Positions 30,429 to 39,044 of a stretch of 64,000 bases of DNA are shown piece after piece. Every line of letters starts with the position of its first letter. Positions within the stretch are counted from its first letter, which is position 1. A program made the translations under genes and the position numbers. Source of the DNA: Candidatus Villigracilis vicinus (GTDB lineage Bacteria > Chloroflexota > Anaerolineae > Anaerolineales > Villigracilaceae); assembly GCA_016721315.1 (NCBI GenBank), contig JADKIL010000003.1:434001-498000 (forward strand), written 5' to 3'. A model generated the notes under the pieces. It had not been told where the DNA came from, did not search any database, and saw nothing but the letters and a program-made list of their open reading frames with translations.

Positions 30429-30439
30429 GAGTTGTATCT

Positions 30440-31627
30440 GTGAGTACTACAGCCGCTCCCGCCCCAGACGCCGGGAAAAAAGAAAACAAACGCAACGCGC
30501 TCGCACAGGAATTGTTGATCCCTGTGCTCGCCGTTCTAACAGGATTGATCGTTGGCGCGATCGTGATCGTTGCCAGTGGTGAAAATCCCTTCGTTGCATA
30601 CGGTGCACTCTTTGCCGGTTCCTTCGGCACACCCGCTGATTATATTGCAGGCTTTCAATCCTACTTTGCCACTGGTGATACCGAGGCTTTACTGAAAGCC
30701 ATTTATCCCTTCACTGAAAGTCTTGTCACTGCCACTCCGTATATTTTCGCCGGTCTGTCGGTGGCGTTGGGCTTCCGTTGCGGTCTCTTTAACATCGGAG
30801 CAGAGGGGCAGTTCTTCATCGGCGCACTGGCTTCAGCCTTTGTTGGCTACAGCCTTAAGGGACTGCCGATGATCATCCATTTGCCGCTTGCCATTTTAGG
30901 CGGTGCGTTAGGCGGCGCGATCTGGGGCATGATCCCCGGCTATCTAAAAGCCCGCTTCGGCGCGCATGAAGTGGTCAACACCATCATGATGAACTGGATC
31001 GCCTTCCGTTTGAGCGACTGGCTGCTCAGCGGTCCGATGCAATCTTCAGGGTTTCGCCCGGTAACGCCAAATATTGAAGCCAGCGCAGAATTGCCGCGTT
31101 TCTTTGCTTCGCCCTTGCGCTTCAACCTCGGCTTCTTCATAGCTTTACTGGTGGCGTATCTGGTCTATTGGCTCCTATTCAAGACCACGATCGGGTTTGA
31201 GATCCGTTCGGTGGGTGCCAACCCGGATGCTGCCAAGTATGCAGGCATGAACATCATCCGCAATTTCGTACTAGTCATGTTCCTTGCAGGCGGACTTGCC
31301 GGTCTGGCAGGAGCTTCGCAAGTTCTCGGCGTTGACCACTGGGTGGGGCAGGGTTTTTCTGCCGGGTACGGGTTCGATGCGATCGCGCTTGCTCTGCTTG
31401 GCAGAAGTCACCCAGCTGGGGTTGTATTGGCGGCGCTCCTGTTCGGTTTCCTCCGCAGCGGCGCAACGGATATGCAATCCATGGCTGGAATTCCCATCGA
31501 TATTATCTCGATCATTCAAGGTATGGTGATCGTCTTTATCGCCGCGCCAGATATTATCCGCTGGTTGTACCGAATCCGCTCTCTTAAAGTTGAAGGCACG
31601 GTATTGACCCGCGGCTGGGGCAAATAA
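30440..31627 (+). CDS. Nucleoside-type ABC importer permease 1
   Basis: A 395-residue inner-membrane protein of the BPD_transp_2 family with about ten membrane helices. It has a long N-terminal extension and the family segment AGLSVALGFRCGLFNIGAEGQFFIGAL (near residues 110-136, split for length), then GAIWGMIPGYLKARFGAHEVV and TIMMNWIAFRLSDWLL, matching YufP/NupP-type nucleoside permeases. The GTG start at 30440 has AGGAG upstream. It begins 11 bp after the ATPase gene. Confidence 0.88.
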   Translation: MSTTAAPAPDAGKKENKRNALAQELLIPVLAVLTGLIVGAIVIVASGENPFVAYGALFAGSFGTPADYIAGFQSYFATGDTEALLKAIYPFTESLVTATPYIFAGLSVALGFRCGLFNIGAEGQFFIGALASAFVGYSLKGLPMIIHLPLAILGGALGGAIWGMIPGYLKARFGAHEVVNTIMMNWIAFRLSDWLLSGPMQSSGFRPVTPNIEASAELPRFFASPLRFNLGFFIALLVAYLVYWLLFKTTIGFEIRSVGANPDAAKYAGMNIIRNFVLVMFLAGGLAGLAGASQVLGVDHWVGQGFSAGYGFDAIALALLGRSHPAGVVLAALLFGFLRSGATDMQSMAGIPIDIISIIQGMVIVFIAAPDIIRWLYRIRSLKVEGTVLTRGWGK

Positions 31628-31638
31628 ACGAGGCTGGT

Positions 31639-32901
31639 ATGGCAAACACAAATATTGAACCCAATCTGGTGGCAGACAAACGCAAACGCATTTCCTACGG
31701 GAGTACGCTGCTCGTGGCAGGTCTGATCATTTATCTACTATTCGGTTTGAATACCCAGAGCGGCGTTCAAACTACGTTTGGATTAAACCTTTCCAATTCA
31801 CAAGCGATAACTGTGCCGGATTTTGTCGTTCCCGCACAACCCATGATTTACCTGATGTCAGCAATTTCAGTTTTTGCCGGGGCGTATCAATTGGCACGCG
31901 GTGTACGTTCCACTGGAACATTAATTGGCATTCTGGCTTTCACATTTGTATTCGCCTTCCTCATGTGGGCAGCACAGGATAAATCCTTTAACTTAACGGG
32001 CATGTTGAGCAGTTCACTGGTTCGCGCCACCCCTATTGCTCTGGCAGCGTTGTGCGGTGTGATCAGCGAACGTTCAGCAGTCATCAACATCGGTATCGAA
32101 GGCATTATGCTGATCGCGGCACAGATCGCAGTCATCACCGCCACTGTAAGTCATAACTTATACGTGGGGTTGTTCGCCGCCATCTTCATAGGTGGACTGG
32201 TCGCTGCCTTGCATGCCTACCTTGTCATCCGCTTTAAAGTAGACCAAACTGTAAGCAGTGTTGCCATCAACATTTTCGGCGCAGGAGCCACGGCATTCAT
32301 CAGTTCACGCTTCATGCAAAGCGCAGGTGACCTACTGAATAACTCTGGCACATTCCCCATCATCTCCATTCCACTGTTTGCAAAGATCCCCGTGTTGGGA
32401 CCGGTCTTTTTCGAAAACAACCTGATCGTTTACCTGGCGATCATTTTGGTCGTCGTCATGCACATTGTTATGTATTACACCCCCTGGGGCTTGCGCACCC
32501 GCGCAGTTGGCGAGCACCCCAAGGCAGCAGACACACTGGGCATTAACGTGTATCTGACTCGCTATGTCAATGTGATTGCAGGCGGTATGATCGCCGGGCT
32601 GGGCGGCGCCTATTTCACCATTGGCTCCGTTGGGCGCTTTGACGAAGCCATGACAGCCGGGAAAGGCTTCATTGGGCTTGCCGCCATGATCTTCGGGAAT
32701 TGGAATCCGATCGGCGCATACACCTCTTCGCTCATCTTCGGCTTCGCAGATTCTCTGCAGGTGAAATTGCAAATCCTGCGCGTCCCGATCCCCTCGGAGT
32801 TTTTACTCATGGCTCCGTATATCGTGACCATGATCATCCTGACTGGTGTGGTCGGGCGTGCCATCCCGCCCGCAGCGGATGGGCAGCCTTACGAGAAATA
32901 A
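31639..32901 (+). CDS. Nucleoside-type ABC importer permease 2
   Basis: A 420-residue BPD_transp_2 permease with about ten helices, partner of permease 1 (YufQ/NupQ type). The conserved core is VRATPIALAALCGVISERSA, VINIGIEGIMLIAAQIAVI, the WGLRTRAVGEHPKAADTLGI loop and AGLGGAYFTIGSVGRF. An N-terminal pair of helices (about 18-100) is longer than usual. It is the last gene of the importer operon, 11 bp after permease 1 and followed by a terminator. Confidence 0.88.
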   Translation: MANTNIEPNLVADKRKRISYGSTLLVAGLIIYLLFGLNTQSGVQTTFGLNLSNSQAITVPDFVVPAQPMIYLMSAISVFAGAYQLARGVRSTGTLIGILAFTFVFAFLMWAAQDKSFNLTGMLSSSLVRATPIALAALCGVISERSAVINIGIEGIMLIAAQIAVITATVSHNLYVGLFAAIFIGGLVAALHAYLVIRFKVDQTVSSVAINIFGAGATAFISSRFMQSAGDLLNNSGTFPIISIPLFAKIPVLGPVFFENNLIVYLAIILVVVMHIVMYYTPWGLRTRAVGEHPKAADTLGINVYLTRYVNVIAGGMIAGLGGAYFTIGSVGRFDEAMTAGKGFIGLAAMIFGNWNPIGAYTSSLIFGFADSLQVKLQILRVPIPSEFLLMAPYIVTMIILTGVVGRAIPPAADGQPYEK

Positions 32902-32932
32902 GCGCTTCTTTCTCCATTTCGATTGATACTAC

Positions 32933-32962
32933 AAAAACAGGAGTTCCCCAACTCCTGTTTTT
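32933..32962 (+). terminator. Terminator of the nucleoside importer operon
   Basis: AAAAACAGGAGTT (32933-32945) and AACTCCTGTTTTT (32950-32962) pair perfectly around CCCC, giving a U-rich 3' arm. Confidence 0.88.
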
Positions 32963-33032
32963 GTTTGGGAATTAAGATGGATAACCCGTCCCCTTTCTTG
33001 CGGTAAAATATTTTTAATTAAAGAGGAGAATC

Positions 33033-33983
33033 ATGAGAAAATTAACACGCCAATTCCACTTATTCATCGTTTGCATCCTATTCTTGAGTGCCTGCAACCT
33101 GCCCTCTAACGACCCGCAAGGTGCAGAAGCCAATGCAACCTTTGCTGCGCAAACAGTGGCTGCCTTGATAAATATCAGCGCCACCCCCACCTTTACTCCT
33201 GTGGGGAGCGGGTTGCCTGCAACCAGCACCTTCACACCTCAGCCCACTGGCACCAATACACCAGTACCCACAGCCACACCCGTCTGTCCGCAAGCGCAAT
33301 TCGTCACAGATGTGACCATCCCCGATGGGACAGTCATGTCACAGGGGCAGGCTTTCACCAAAAAGTGGCGGATCAAAAACACCGGCACTTGTGCCTGGAA
33401 TGGCTACAACATGGTTTTTGACAGCGGTGACGCCATGAGCGGACCCGCCTCCAAACCGATCGGTGCTGTTAACCCAGGGCAGGAAATTGACCTGGAAGTA
33501 AACCTCACCGCCCCCAATACAGCCGGAAATTACCGTGGTTATTGGCGCATTGTCTCAAATAACAATGTATTGGTACCCGTTCTGAATGGCTATCAGGGTA
33601 GAGCCTTCTATGTAGACATCAAAGTCCAGGCGCCTGCTACTGCCACAAACACCAGTGCACCGTTATTTGCAGTAACAAGTGTGAACTATTCACTTGGAAC
33701 TTGGAGTGACGGCGTCAATCTCAATTGCCCTCGTGTTACTGCAAATATTACAACCAACGGACCGGGAACAGTAACCCTCAAATGGAAACGGCAGGATTCG
33801 CCCGGCGGTGGAGCTTCTCAAACACTTAATTTTGCGGCTGCTGGAACTCAATCCATTAACTACGATTGGTTACGTGGCTCGGTTTGGGCAGGGACTGCAA
33901 CTTGGGTAAGTGTTTATATAGAGACGCCAAACAACCAAGATTTTGCCCAATTTGCTTTGAACACAGCTTGCACTGCGCCGTAA
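33033..33983 (+). CDS. NBR1-Ig-like domain lipoprotein 1
   Basis: A 316-residue surface lipoprotein. The lipobox LSAC (Cys 21) is followed by a Thr/Pro-rich stalk (about 48-85). One NBR1-like Ig domain (about 85-203) contains FVTDVTIPDGTVM, KKWRIKNTGTCAWNGYNMVF, NPGQEIDLEV and TAGNYRGYWRIV. A C-terminal beta domain (about 205-316, with a Cys pair at NCPRVTAN and NTACTAP) resembles that of the next gene. NBR1-type domains bind protein partners in eukaryotes; in bacteria the role is unknown, and binding to carbohydrate or protein at the cell surface is a guess. First of five paralogues. Confidence 0.82.
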   Translation: MRKLTRQFHLFIVCILFLSACNLPSNDPQGAEANATFAAQTVAALINISATPTFTPVGSGLPATSTFTPQPTGTNTPVPTATPVCPQAQFVTDVTIPDGTVMSQGQAFTKKWRIKNTGTCAWNGYNMVFDSGDAMSGPASKPIGAVNPGQEIDLEVNLTAPNTAGNYRGYWRIVSNNNVLVPVLNGYQGRAFYVDIKVQAPATATNTSAPLFAVTSVNYSLGTWSDGVNLNCPRVTANITTNGPGTVTLKWKRQDSPGGGASQTLNFAAAGTQSINYDWLRGSVWAGTATWVSVYIETPNNQDFAQFALNTACTAP

Positions 33984-34003
33984 AATAATAAAGTATTAAT
34001 CCA

Positions 34004-34029
34004 ACAACGCCCGCAAATGCGGGCGTTGT
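34004..34029 (+). terminator. Hairpin between NBR1-Ig genes 1 and 2
   Basis: ACAACGCCCGCA and TGCGGGCGTTGT form a perfect 12-bp stem around AA. It has no strong T-run. Confidence 0.65.
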
Positions 34030-34071
34030 CATTTAACAGTATAATTTTCTACGAAATACGAAAGGAAAAAA

Positions 34072-35037
34072 ATGCTCAAAACTAAACTACAAACCCTGCT
34101 CACCCTGACCTTTATCGTTGCAGCGCTCATTACCGCCTGCGGCGGTAGCGAAGAGGAAAATCAGGCGATCATTCAAACCTCCGTGGCAGAAACAGTGGCA
34201 GCCCAGGCGCCGAGCGAAGCCCCTGTCACCGAAACCCCAGCTGAAACCCTCGTTCCGACCAAGACACCATTCGCCATGCCCACTCTTGGCTCTCCGATCC
34301 CGCTGGTCTCTCCCACCACAGGCGTGACCACAGGCAAGGTCGAATGCGCCAAAGCCAGCCTGCAAGACGAAACCGTGGTGGATGGCAAGATATTCAAACC
34401 TGGTGTTCAATTCACCAAGACCTGGTATATCACCAATACCAGCACCTGCGTTTGGGATACCACCTACAAGATCGTTTTCTGGTCAGGTGATATTCTTGGC
34501 GGTGGCTATGTCTATCAACTCCCCCAAGTTACAGGACCCGGACAAACTGTGCCTATTTCACTGGTCTTAACAGCCCCCGCCACCGCAGGGAAATTTCACT
34601 CCGAATGGAAATTACAAACTCCAGATGGCATCAACTTTGGCGTTGGTGTCTATCAGGCAGCCTTCTACACCGATATCGAAGTTGCCAATCTCACCACCAC
34701 CACCGCCATCGCCTATGACATTGTGGACGTAATCCTTGAGATCGACCGTGAACCCGACTACGGCTGTGCCCCTGCAAACATGGTCTACACTGCCGTAGTT
34801 ACGATCACCACTAACGGTCCGCTGAAATTCACATACCAGATCCGCCAGCAGGATGGCAACCACGATTACAAGAAGACAGTCACAATGAAGGAAGCCGGTG
34901 AATTCATAGACACCGATCATACATGGAAGTTGGGGCGCGCTGCATCGCAACATAGTAAACGCTGGATGCAGGTCGTAATCCTTGAGCCTGTTTATAGGGA
35001 ATACGCAATGGTTCCCTTCGACTTTTACTGCCCCTAA
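34072..35037 (+). CDS. NBR1-Ig-like domain lipoprotein 2
   Basis: A 321-residue lipoprotein with lipobox ITAC (Cys 23) and a Glu/Pro/Thr-rich stalk. The NBR1-Ig domain (about 88-208) has QFTKTWYITNTSTCVWDTTY, SGDILGGGYV, GPGQTVPISLVL and AGKFHSEWKLQTPDG. The C-terminal domain (about 210-321) shares the ITTNGPLKFTYQIRQQDG-type strand with copy 1 (ITTNGPGTVTLKWKRQDSPG) and ends with a Cys (DFYCP). A TATAAT at 34040-34045 lies 26 bases upstream of the start, so the gene may have its own promoter. Confidence 0.82.
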   Translation: MLKTKLQTLLTLTFIVAALITACGGSEEENQAIIQTSVAETVAAQAPSEAPVTETPAETLVPTKTPFAMPTLGSPIPLVSPTTGVTTGKVECAKASLQDETVVDGKIFKPGVQFTKTWYITNTSTCVWDTTYKIVFWSGDILGGGYVYQLPQVTGPGQTVPISLVLTAPATAGKFHSEWKLQTPDGINFGVGVYQAAFYTDIEVANLTTTTAIAYDIVDVILEIDREPDYGCAPANMVYTAVVTITTNGPLKFTYQIRQQDGNHDYKKTVTMKEAGEFIDTDHTWKLGRAASQHSKRWMQVVILEPVYREYAMVPFDFYCP

Positions 35038-35043
35038 CCATAT

Positions 35044-35075
35044 AAAAAGAAGCCGGTGTAACCCGGCTTCTTTTT
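35044..35075 (+). terminator. Terminator after NBR1-Ig gene 2
   Basis: AAAAAGAAGCCGG (35044-35056) pairs with CCGGCTTCTTTTT (35063-35075). Confidence 0.85.
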
Positions 35076-35134
35076 ATTGGGAACCTCGCGGACAGGTCAA
35101 GCGTCTTTAATGATTGAAAAGAAACGGAGGAAGC

Positions 35135-36385
35135 ATGTCTCGTAGATACTCACCCCTACTCATTCTGGTTATCATTCTATTGACTGTTCAACTCGCCTGT
35201 AACCTGCCTTCAAGCTCGGCGACGCCTGATCCCTTTGCCACCCTGAACGGACTCTACACCGCTTCGGCTCAGACTCAGGCGGCAGCGGGTACCGTCACCC
35301 CAGGCTTGCCCCAACCGACCGTGACTCTGGCAGGCTCGCCTACAGCGACGAATCAGCCTGTGGTGCAGCCGCCCAGTTCCACGTCCAGGTGTGATGCGGC
35401 ACTGTTCCTCGCTGATGTGACCTACCCCGATGGCAGCATCGTCCCACGTAACACTACTTTCGTCAAAGTATGGCGCATCCGCAATGTGGGCACTTGCACC
35501 TGGTCTACTTCATATGCCGTCGTCTTCTCCAGCGGCGACGGCATGAGCGCGCCTGTCTCCGTCCCCATGCCGGGTAGTGTGGCGCCGGGGCAATACATTG
35601 AGATCCCCGTCACAATGATCTCACCTGGCAACGACGGAAAATACCGCGGCTATTGGAAGATCCGCAACGCTTCGGGAACACTGTTTGGTATCGGCGATCA
35701 GGCAGATACCGCTTTCTGGGTGGATATCCGCGTAACAGGTCCCTCGTTCGTTGCCTACAACTTCGCAGACAATTACTGCAAGGCAGATTGGTCAAACGGC
35801 AGTGCCACCCTGCCTTGCCCCGGAACAGAAGGCGATGCGAACGGATATATCCTGCGTTTAAACAACCCTAGAATGGAAGATGGTTCTATTGAAGATGAAT
35901 TTGGTTTGCTGGCGGTGCCACCCGATAAGAACAACGGCATCATCAGCGGGCAGTTCCCAGCGTTCACAGTGCAGGGCGGCGACCGCTTCCGTACCATCAT
36001 CAATTGTCAGCGTGATGCAGTGAAATGCAATGTGATCTTCCGCCTCGACTACTTGAACAACGGCGTGGTAAATACTTTTGCCAGCTGGGCGGAAGTATAC
36101 GAAGGGAAATATTATCCGGTTGACCTTGACCTTGGCGCTCTGACGGGGCAAACGGTCAAATTCATTCTAGTGGTCAGCGCGAATGGCGGAAACAACCAGG
36201 ATCTTGCCATTTGGTTAAATCCTCATATTGTGCGCCAAGGCGTGGCTCCCACTGCCACGAACACCCCGACCTTCACTGCAACCTTCACACCCACCATAAC
36301 TCTAACTTCAACACAAACGCTTACGCCAACATTTACACCCACCGCTACCTCTACATCCACACCGACCAATACCCCCACTCCGTAA
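35135..36385 (+). CDS. NBR1-Ig-like domain lipoprotein 3, with extra lectin-like domain and C-terminal Thr/Pro tail
   Basis: About 416 residues from ATG 35135, which has GGAGG upstream; an in-frame TTG at 35114 would add seven. The lipobox is QLAC (Cys 22). The NBR1-Ig domain (about 92-205) has FLADVTYPDGSIV, KVWRIRNVGTCTWSTSYAVV and YRGYWKIRNASG. A second, larger beta domain (about 205-372) with YNFADNYCKADWSNG, VQGGDRFRTIINCQRDAVKC and NQDLAIWLNPHIV is not found in the other copies; its carbohydrate-binding-like look is only an impression. The last 45 residues are almost pure Thr/Pro/Ser, an unusual C-terminal stalk. It is the largest member of the array. Confidence 0.78.
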   Translation: MSRRYSPLLILVIILLTVQLACNLPSSSATPDPFATLNGLYTASAQTQAAAGTVTPGLPQPTVTLAGSPTATNQPVVQPPSSTSRCDAALFLADVTYPDGSIVPRNTTFVKVWRIRNVGTCTWSTSYAVVFSSGDGMSAPVSVPMPGSVAPGQYIEIPVTMISPGNDGKYRGYWKIRNASGTLFGIGDQADTAFWVDIRVTGPSFVAYNFADNYCKADWSNGSATLPCPGTEGDANGYILRLNNPRMEDGSIEDEFGLLAVPPDKNNGIISGQFPAFTVQGGDRFRTIINCQRDAVKCNVIFRLDYLNNGVVNTFASWAEVYEGKYYPVDLDLGALTGQTVKFILVVSANGGNNQDLAIWLNPHIVRQGVAPTATNTPTFTATFTPTITLTSTQTLTPTFTPTATSTSTPTNTPTP

Positions 36386-36394
36386 GAGATTTTT

Positions 36395-36453
36395 TCACCA
36401 TGGAGAACACGGAAAGAATGTAAAAAAATCATCCTCCGTGTTCTCCATGGTGA
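36395..36453. repeat. Perfect 19-bp inverted repeat after NBR1-Ig gene 3
   Basis: TCACCATGGAGAACACGGA (36395-36413) and its exact reverse complement (36435-36453) flank 21 bases. The T-run TTCCTTTTTTG follows. It may end transcription. The words GGAGAACACGGA recall other intergenic palindromes here (55228-55278 and 62186-62240). Confidence 0.7.
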
Positions 36454-36518
36454 TTCCTTTTTTGTTTATAAGCCAGACACCTGCGCAGTCTGCTTATAAA
36501 ACCCCTTCCTGGGTGCGT

Positions 36519-36524
36519 TATAAT
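36519..36524 (+). promoter_or_regulatory. -10 box before NBR1-Ig gene 4
   Basis: TATAAT occurs 28 bases before the ATG; no matching -35 was found. Confidence 0.35.
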
Positions 36525-36552
36525 AAAGTTAACCATTTTCGGAGGTTTCACC

Positions 36553-37296
36553 ATGAATTTTCGTACGTTTCGCCGGTTGGCGGGACTCATCCTTGCAGCA
36601 ATGCTCTTGAGTGCCTGTAACATAGGATTAACTCCGCCGCCGCCCACTCAGGATGTTGGTGCGATTCAGACTCAGGCATTTGGGAGTGTGCTGACCCAAG
36701 CCGCCCAAAATTCCACACAAACGGCTGTTGCGATTCCCCCTACCCCCATTCCCACCAATACGATCGCACCCACCAATACACTGCCCGCGATCCCCACAAG
36801 TGATGCGTTCGGCATTCCCACGAACACGCCCTTTACCTTTAATACCCAGCAACCAGGGTTAACTCCGCAAGCTGGTGGGCTTTCGTTCACTGCCACGGTT
36901 GGCTCGTATAGCACAGTTACCACGCAGAACGGCTGTAGTAACGGCTACCTCGTCAGCGAATCACAGCCTTATGATGGAAAGACCATTCTTTTCAATACAG
37001 ATTTCACCAAAAGCTGGGATTTCATCAATACTGGAACCTGCGCCTGGGACGAAGGCTATACCTTTGCCTTCGTTGCCGAATTCTCCACAGGTCCCATATA
37101 TGTACTTCCCAAGAAAGACTATATCATCCCCAAGACAGGTCCATTCGTAAAGCCAGGCGCAACCGGAACCTTTTCCGTTCCAATGAGGGCGCCCAAAGAC
37201 CCTGGCGATTACACCTGGTACTTTAAACTCAAAGATGACGCCGGACAATATTTTGGCTCACTAGTGTGGGTCAGGATCATCTCAGTAAGAGAATAA
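36553..37296 (+). CDS. NBR1-Ig-like domain lipoprotein 4
   Basis: A 247-residue lipoprotein: lipobox LSAC (Cys 22), a Thr/Pro/Asn-rich stalk to about residue 110, then one NBR1-Ig domain to the C-terminus (about 125-247) with KSWDFINTGTCAWDEGYTF, KPGATGTFSVPMRAP and GDYTWYFKLKDD. There is no second domain. The stalk start (DVGAIQTQAFGSVLTQAAQ) resembles that of copy 5 (DVNAIRTSAASTVIAEFTL). It has a good ribosome site (GGAGG). Confidence 0.82.
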   Translation: MNFRTFRRLAGLILAAMLLSACNIGLTPPPPTQDVGAIQTQAFGSVLTQAAQNSTQTAVAIPPTPIPTNTIAPTNTLPAIPTSDAFGIPTNTPFTFNTQQPGLTPQAGGLSFTATVGSYSTVTTQNGCSNGYLVSESQPYDGKTILFNTDFTKSWDFINTGTCAWDEGYTFAFVAEFSTGPIYVLPKKDYIIPKTGPFVKPGATGTFSVPMRAPKDPGDYTWYFKLKDDAGQYFGSLVWVRIISVRE

Positions 37297-37318
37297 AAAA
37301 AAATAAAAGCAGGAAATT

Positions 37319-37951
37319 ATGAAAAAAATATTCCCCATCCTTCTGCTGGTCACAATACTCTCCGCATGTGCGCCCGCAACCCCCATCGTCCCCACACCGG
37401 ATGTTAATGCCATTCGTACCTCGGCGGCAAGCACGGTCATAGCGGAATTCACGCTGACGGCGGCATTTTTCACCCCAACCCCGCAGCCGCTGCCCACCGA
37501 AACACCCACTGTTGAGCCGCTACCCACGGAAACCACGATTTCCCTTGCCACCATTGACCCGACCATCGCAGCGCTCACTCCCGACGCCCTGTGCGATGAC
37601 TACTCCTTTGACATTGCCACGCTCGACGTGACCATCCCCGATGGCACTCCCATGACCCCGGGTCAGGACTTTGTAAAAACCTGGAAGATCAAGAATACTG
37701 GTATCTGCACATGGGATACCGACTACAAAGCCATTTACTCCTACGGCTCTCCCCCCAACGAACGGATGAGTGCCCAGCCCATTCCGCTCACCGGTCTCGT
37801 TGCTCCCGGGCAGGAAATAGACGTCTCCGTCCAGTTCAAAGCCCCCACCACACCGGGCGAATATAAGGGCTATTGGCAAATGGTGAATTCCAAGGGCATT
37901 CCCTTTGGCTCAAAAGACTTCATCCTCACCGTGGTCATTGTCGTTCAATAA
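37319..37951 (+). CDS. NBR1-Ig-like domain lipoprotein 5
   Basis: A 210-residue lipoprotein, the shortest of the five. The lipobox is LSAC (Cys 17), with a Pro/Thr/Glu-rich stalk to about residue 90. The NBR1-Ig domain (about 92-210) has ATLDVTIPDGTPMTPGQDFV, KTWKIKNTGICTWDTDYKAI, VAPGQEIDVSVQFKAP and YKGYWQMVNSKG. It begins 22 bp after copy 4, so these two are likely cotranscribed. The next gene (queG) starts near or within its 3' end. Confidence 0.82.
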   Translation: MKKIFPILLLVTILSACAPATPIVPTPDVNAIRTSAASTVIAEFTLTAAFFTPTPQPLPTETPTVEPLPTETTISLATIDPTIAALTPDALCDDYSFDIATLDVTIPDGTPMTPGQDFVKTWKIKNTGICTWDTDYKAIYSYGSPPNERMSAQPIPLTGLVAPGQEIDVSVQFKAPTTPGEYKGYWQMVNSKGIPFGSKDFILTVVIVVQ

Positions 37952-38987
37952 GTTGACCGGGCTCACTCAAGCAATAAAAGAAAAAGCGCGCCAGCTGGGA
38001 TTCGTCCTGGCTGGCGTTACTTCTTCTGAAGCACCTGCACACTTCGATATGTTCCAAACATGGTTGGACGCGCATCATCACGCCGCCATGGACTACCTCG
38101 CTTCAGATCGCAACCGCTCCCGCCGTGCCGACCCAAAGCTGATCCTCCCCGAATGCAAATCCATTCTCGTTCTGGCGTTGCCGTATACGAACATAAAAAG
38201 CGAAATGAAGAATGATGAATTCAAGATCGCAGGTTATGCATTGGGTAATGACTATCATGATGTCATTCCGCCGCGCTTGAACGAGATCGTCCAATTCATC
38301 GAAGAACAGGTCGGGCAATCGGTCCCAAACCGCTGCTACACCGATACGGGTCCCATTCTCGAGCGCGAACTGGCTCAACGCGCCGGGTTGGGCTGGGTCG
38401 GGAAAAATTCCATGCTCATCAACCCGCAAGCAGGGTCAACCTTCCTGTTGGCAGAGATCCTACTCGGCATTGAGCTTGAACCGGATGAACCTTTCACCAC
38501 TGACCATTGTGGAACCTGCACACGCTGCCTCGACGCCTGCCCAACTCAATGCATCCTCCCAGATCGAACCATAGATGCGCGCCGCTGTATCTCCTACCTC
38601 ACGATCGAAAACAAAGGCGAGATCCCCGCAGACCTGCGTCCACAACTCCAGACCTGGATCTTTGGATGCGACATCTGTCAGCAGTCCTGCCCGTGGAATC
38701 GATTCTCGCTGCCAACGGACCCCGCCCTTACGCCATCCATTCCGCTTCCCATCCTGACCGATGACCTGACTCTGACACCCTCGGCATTCAACCAACGCTT
38801 CAAACGTTCGCCCATTCAACGCACCAAGCGCCGCGGATATTTGCGCAATCTTGCCGTTGCGGCCGGTAATCGGGCAAGCGCGAAAGACATCCCTATTCTT
38901 GAAAAGTCCACACAAGACGAAGAAACGTTGATAAAAAATCATGCCGAATGGGCTGTCAATAAAATCAAATACAAATCAGGTTCGTAG
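37905..38987 (+). CDS. queG: Epoxyqueuosine reductase QueG
   Basis: About 360 residues. It reduces epoxyqueuosine to queuosine in tRNA, using cobalamin and two [4Fe-4S] clusters. Ferredoxin-type motifs are CGTCTRCLDACPT (about 200-212) and, with the second cluster, CDICQQSCPWN (about 252-262). Family segments GWVGKNSMLINPQAGS, FLLAEILLG and RRCISYLTIENKGEIP are all present. The start is unsure: TTG 37905 has a weak AAGGG upstream but overlaps the previous gene by 47 bp, while TTG 37953 avoids overlap and still leaves the conserved LTQAIKEKARQLGF. No other queuosine gene is nearby. Confidence 0.9.
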   Translation: MAQKTSSSPWSLSFNKLTGLTQAIKEKARQLGFVLAGVTSSEAPAHFDMFQTWLDAHHHAAMDYLASDRNRSRRADPKLILPECKSILVLALPYTNIKSEMKNDEFKIAGYALGNDYHDVIPPRLNEIVQFIEEQVGQSVPNRCYTDTGPILERELAQRAGLGWVGKNSMLINPQAGSTFLLAEILLGIELEPDEPFTTDHCGTCTRCLDACPTQCILPDRTIDARRCISYLTIENKGEIPADLRPQLQTWIFGCDICQQSCPWNRFSLPTDPALTPSIPLPILTDDLTLTPSAFNQRFKRSPIQRTKRRGYLRNLAVAAGNRASAKDIPILEKSTQDEETLIKNHAEWAVNKIKYKSGS

Positions 38988-39044
38988 CCTGACGATACCA
39001 AAGATCGGAGATGTCACGCAATCGCGTGACCTAAAAAGCCTCAT

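Noticed and set aside
36240..36385. Possible tandem-repeat or CRISPR-like DNA at the end of NBR1-Ig gene 3
   Set aside because: The repetition comes from Thr/Pro codons (ACN, CCN) in a protein tail.
38988..39044. Riboswitch (preQ1 or similar) near queG/rdgB
   Set aside because: The gap is only 57 bp with no recognisable aptamer, and the region upstream of queG is coding.
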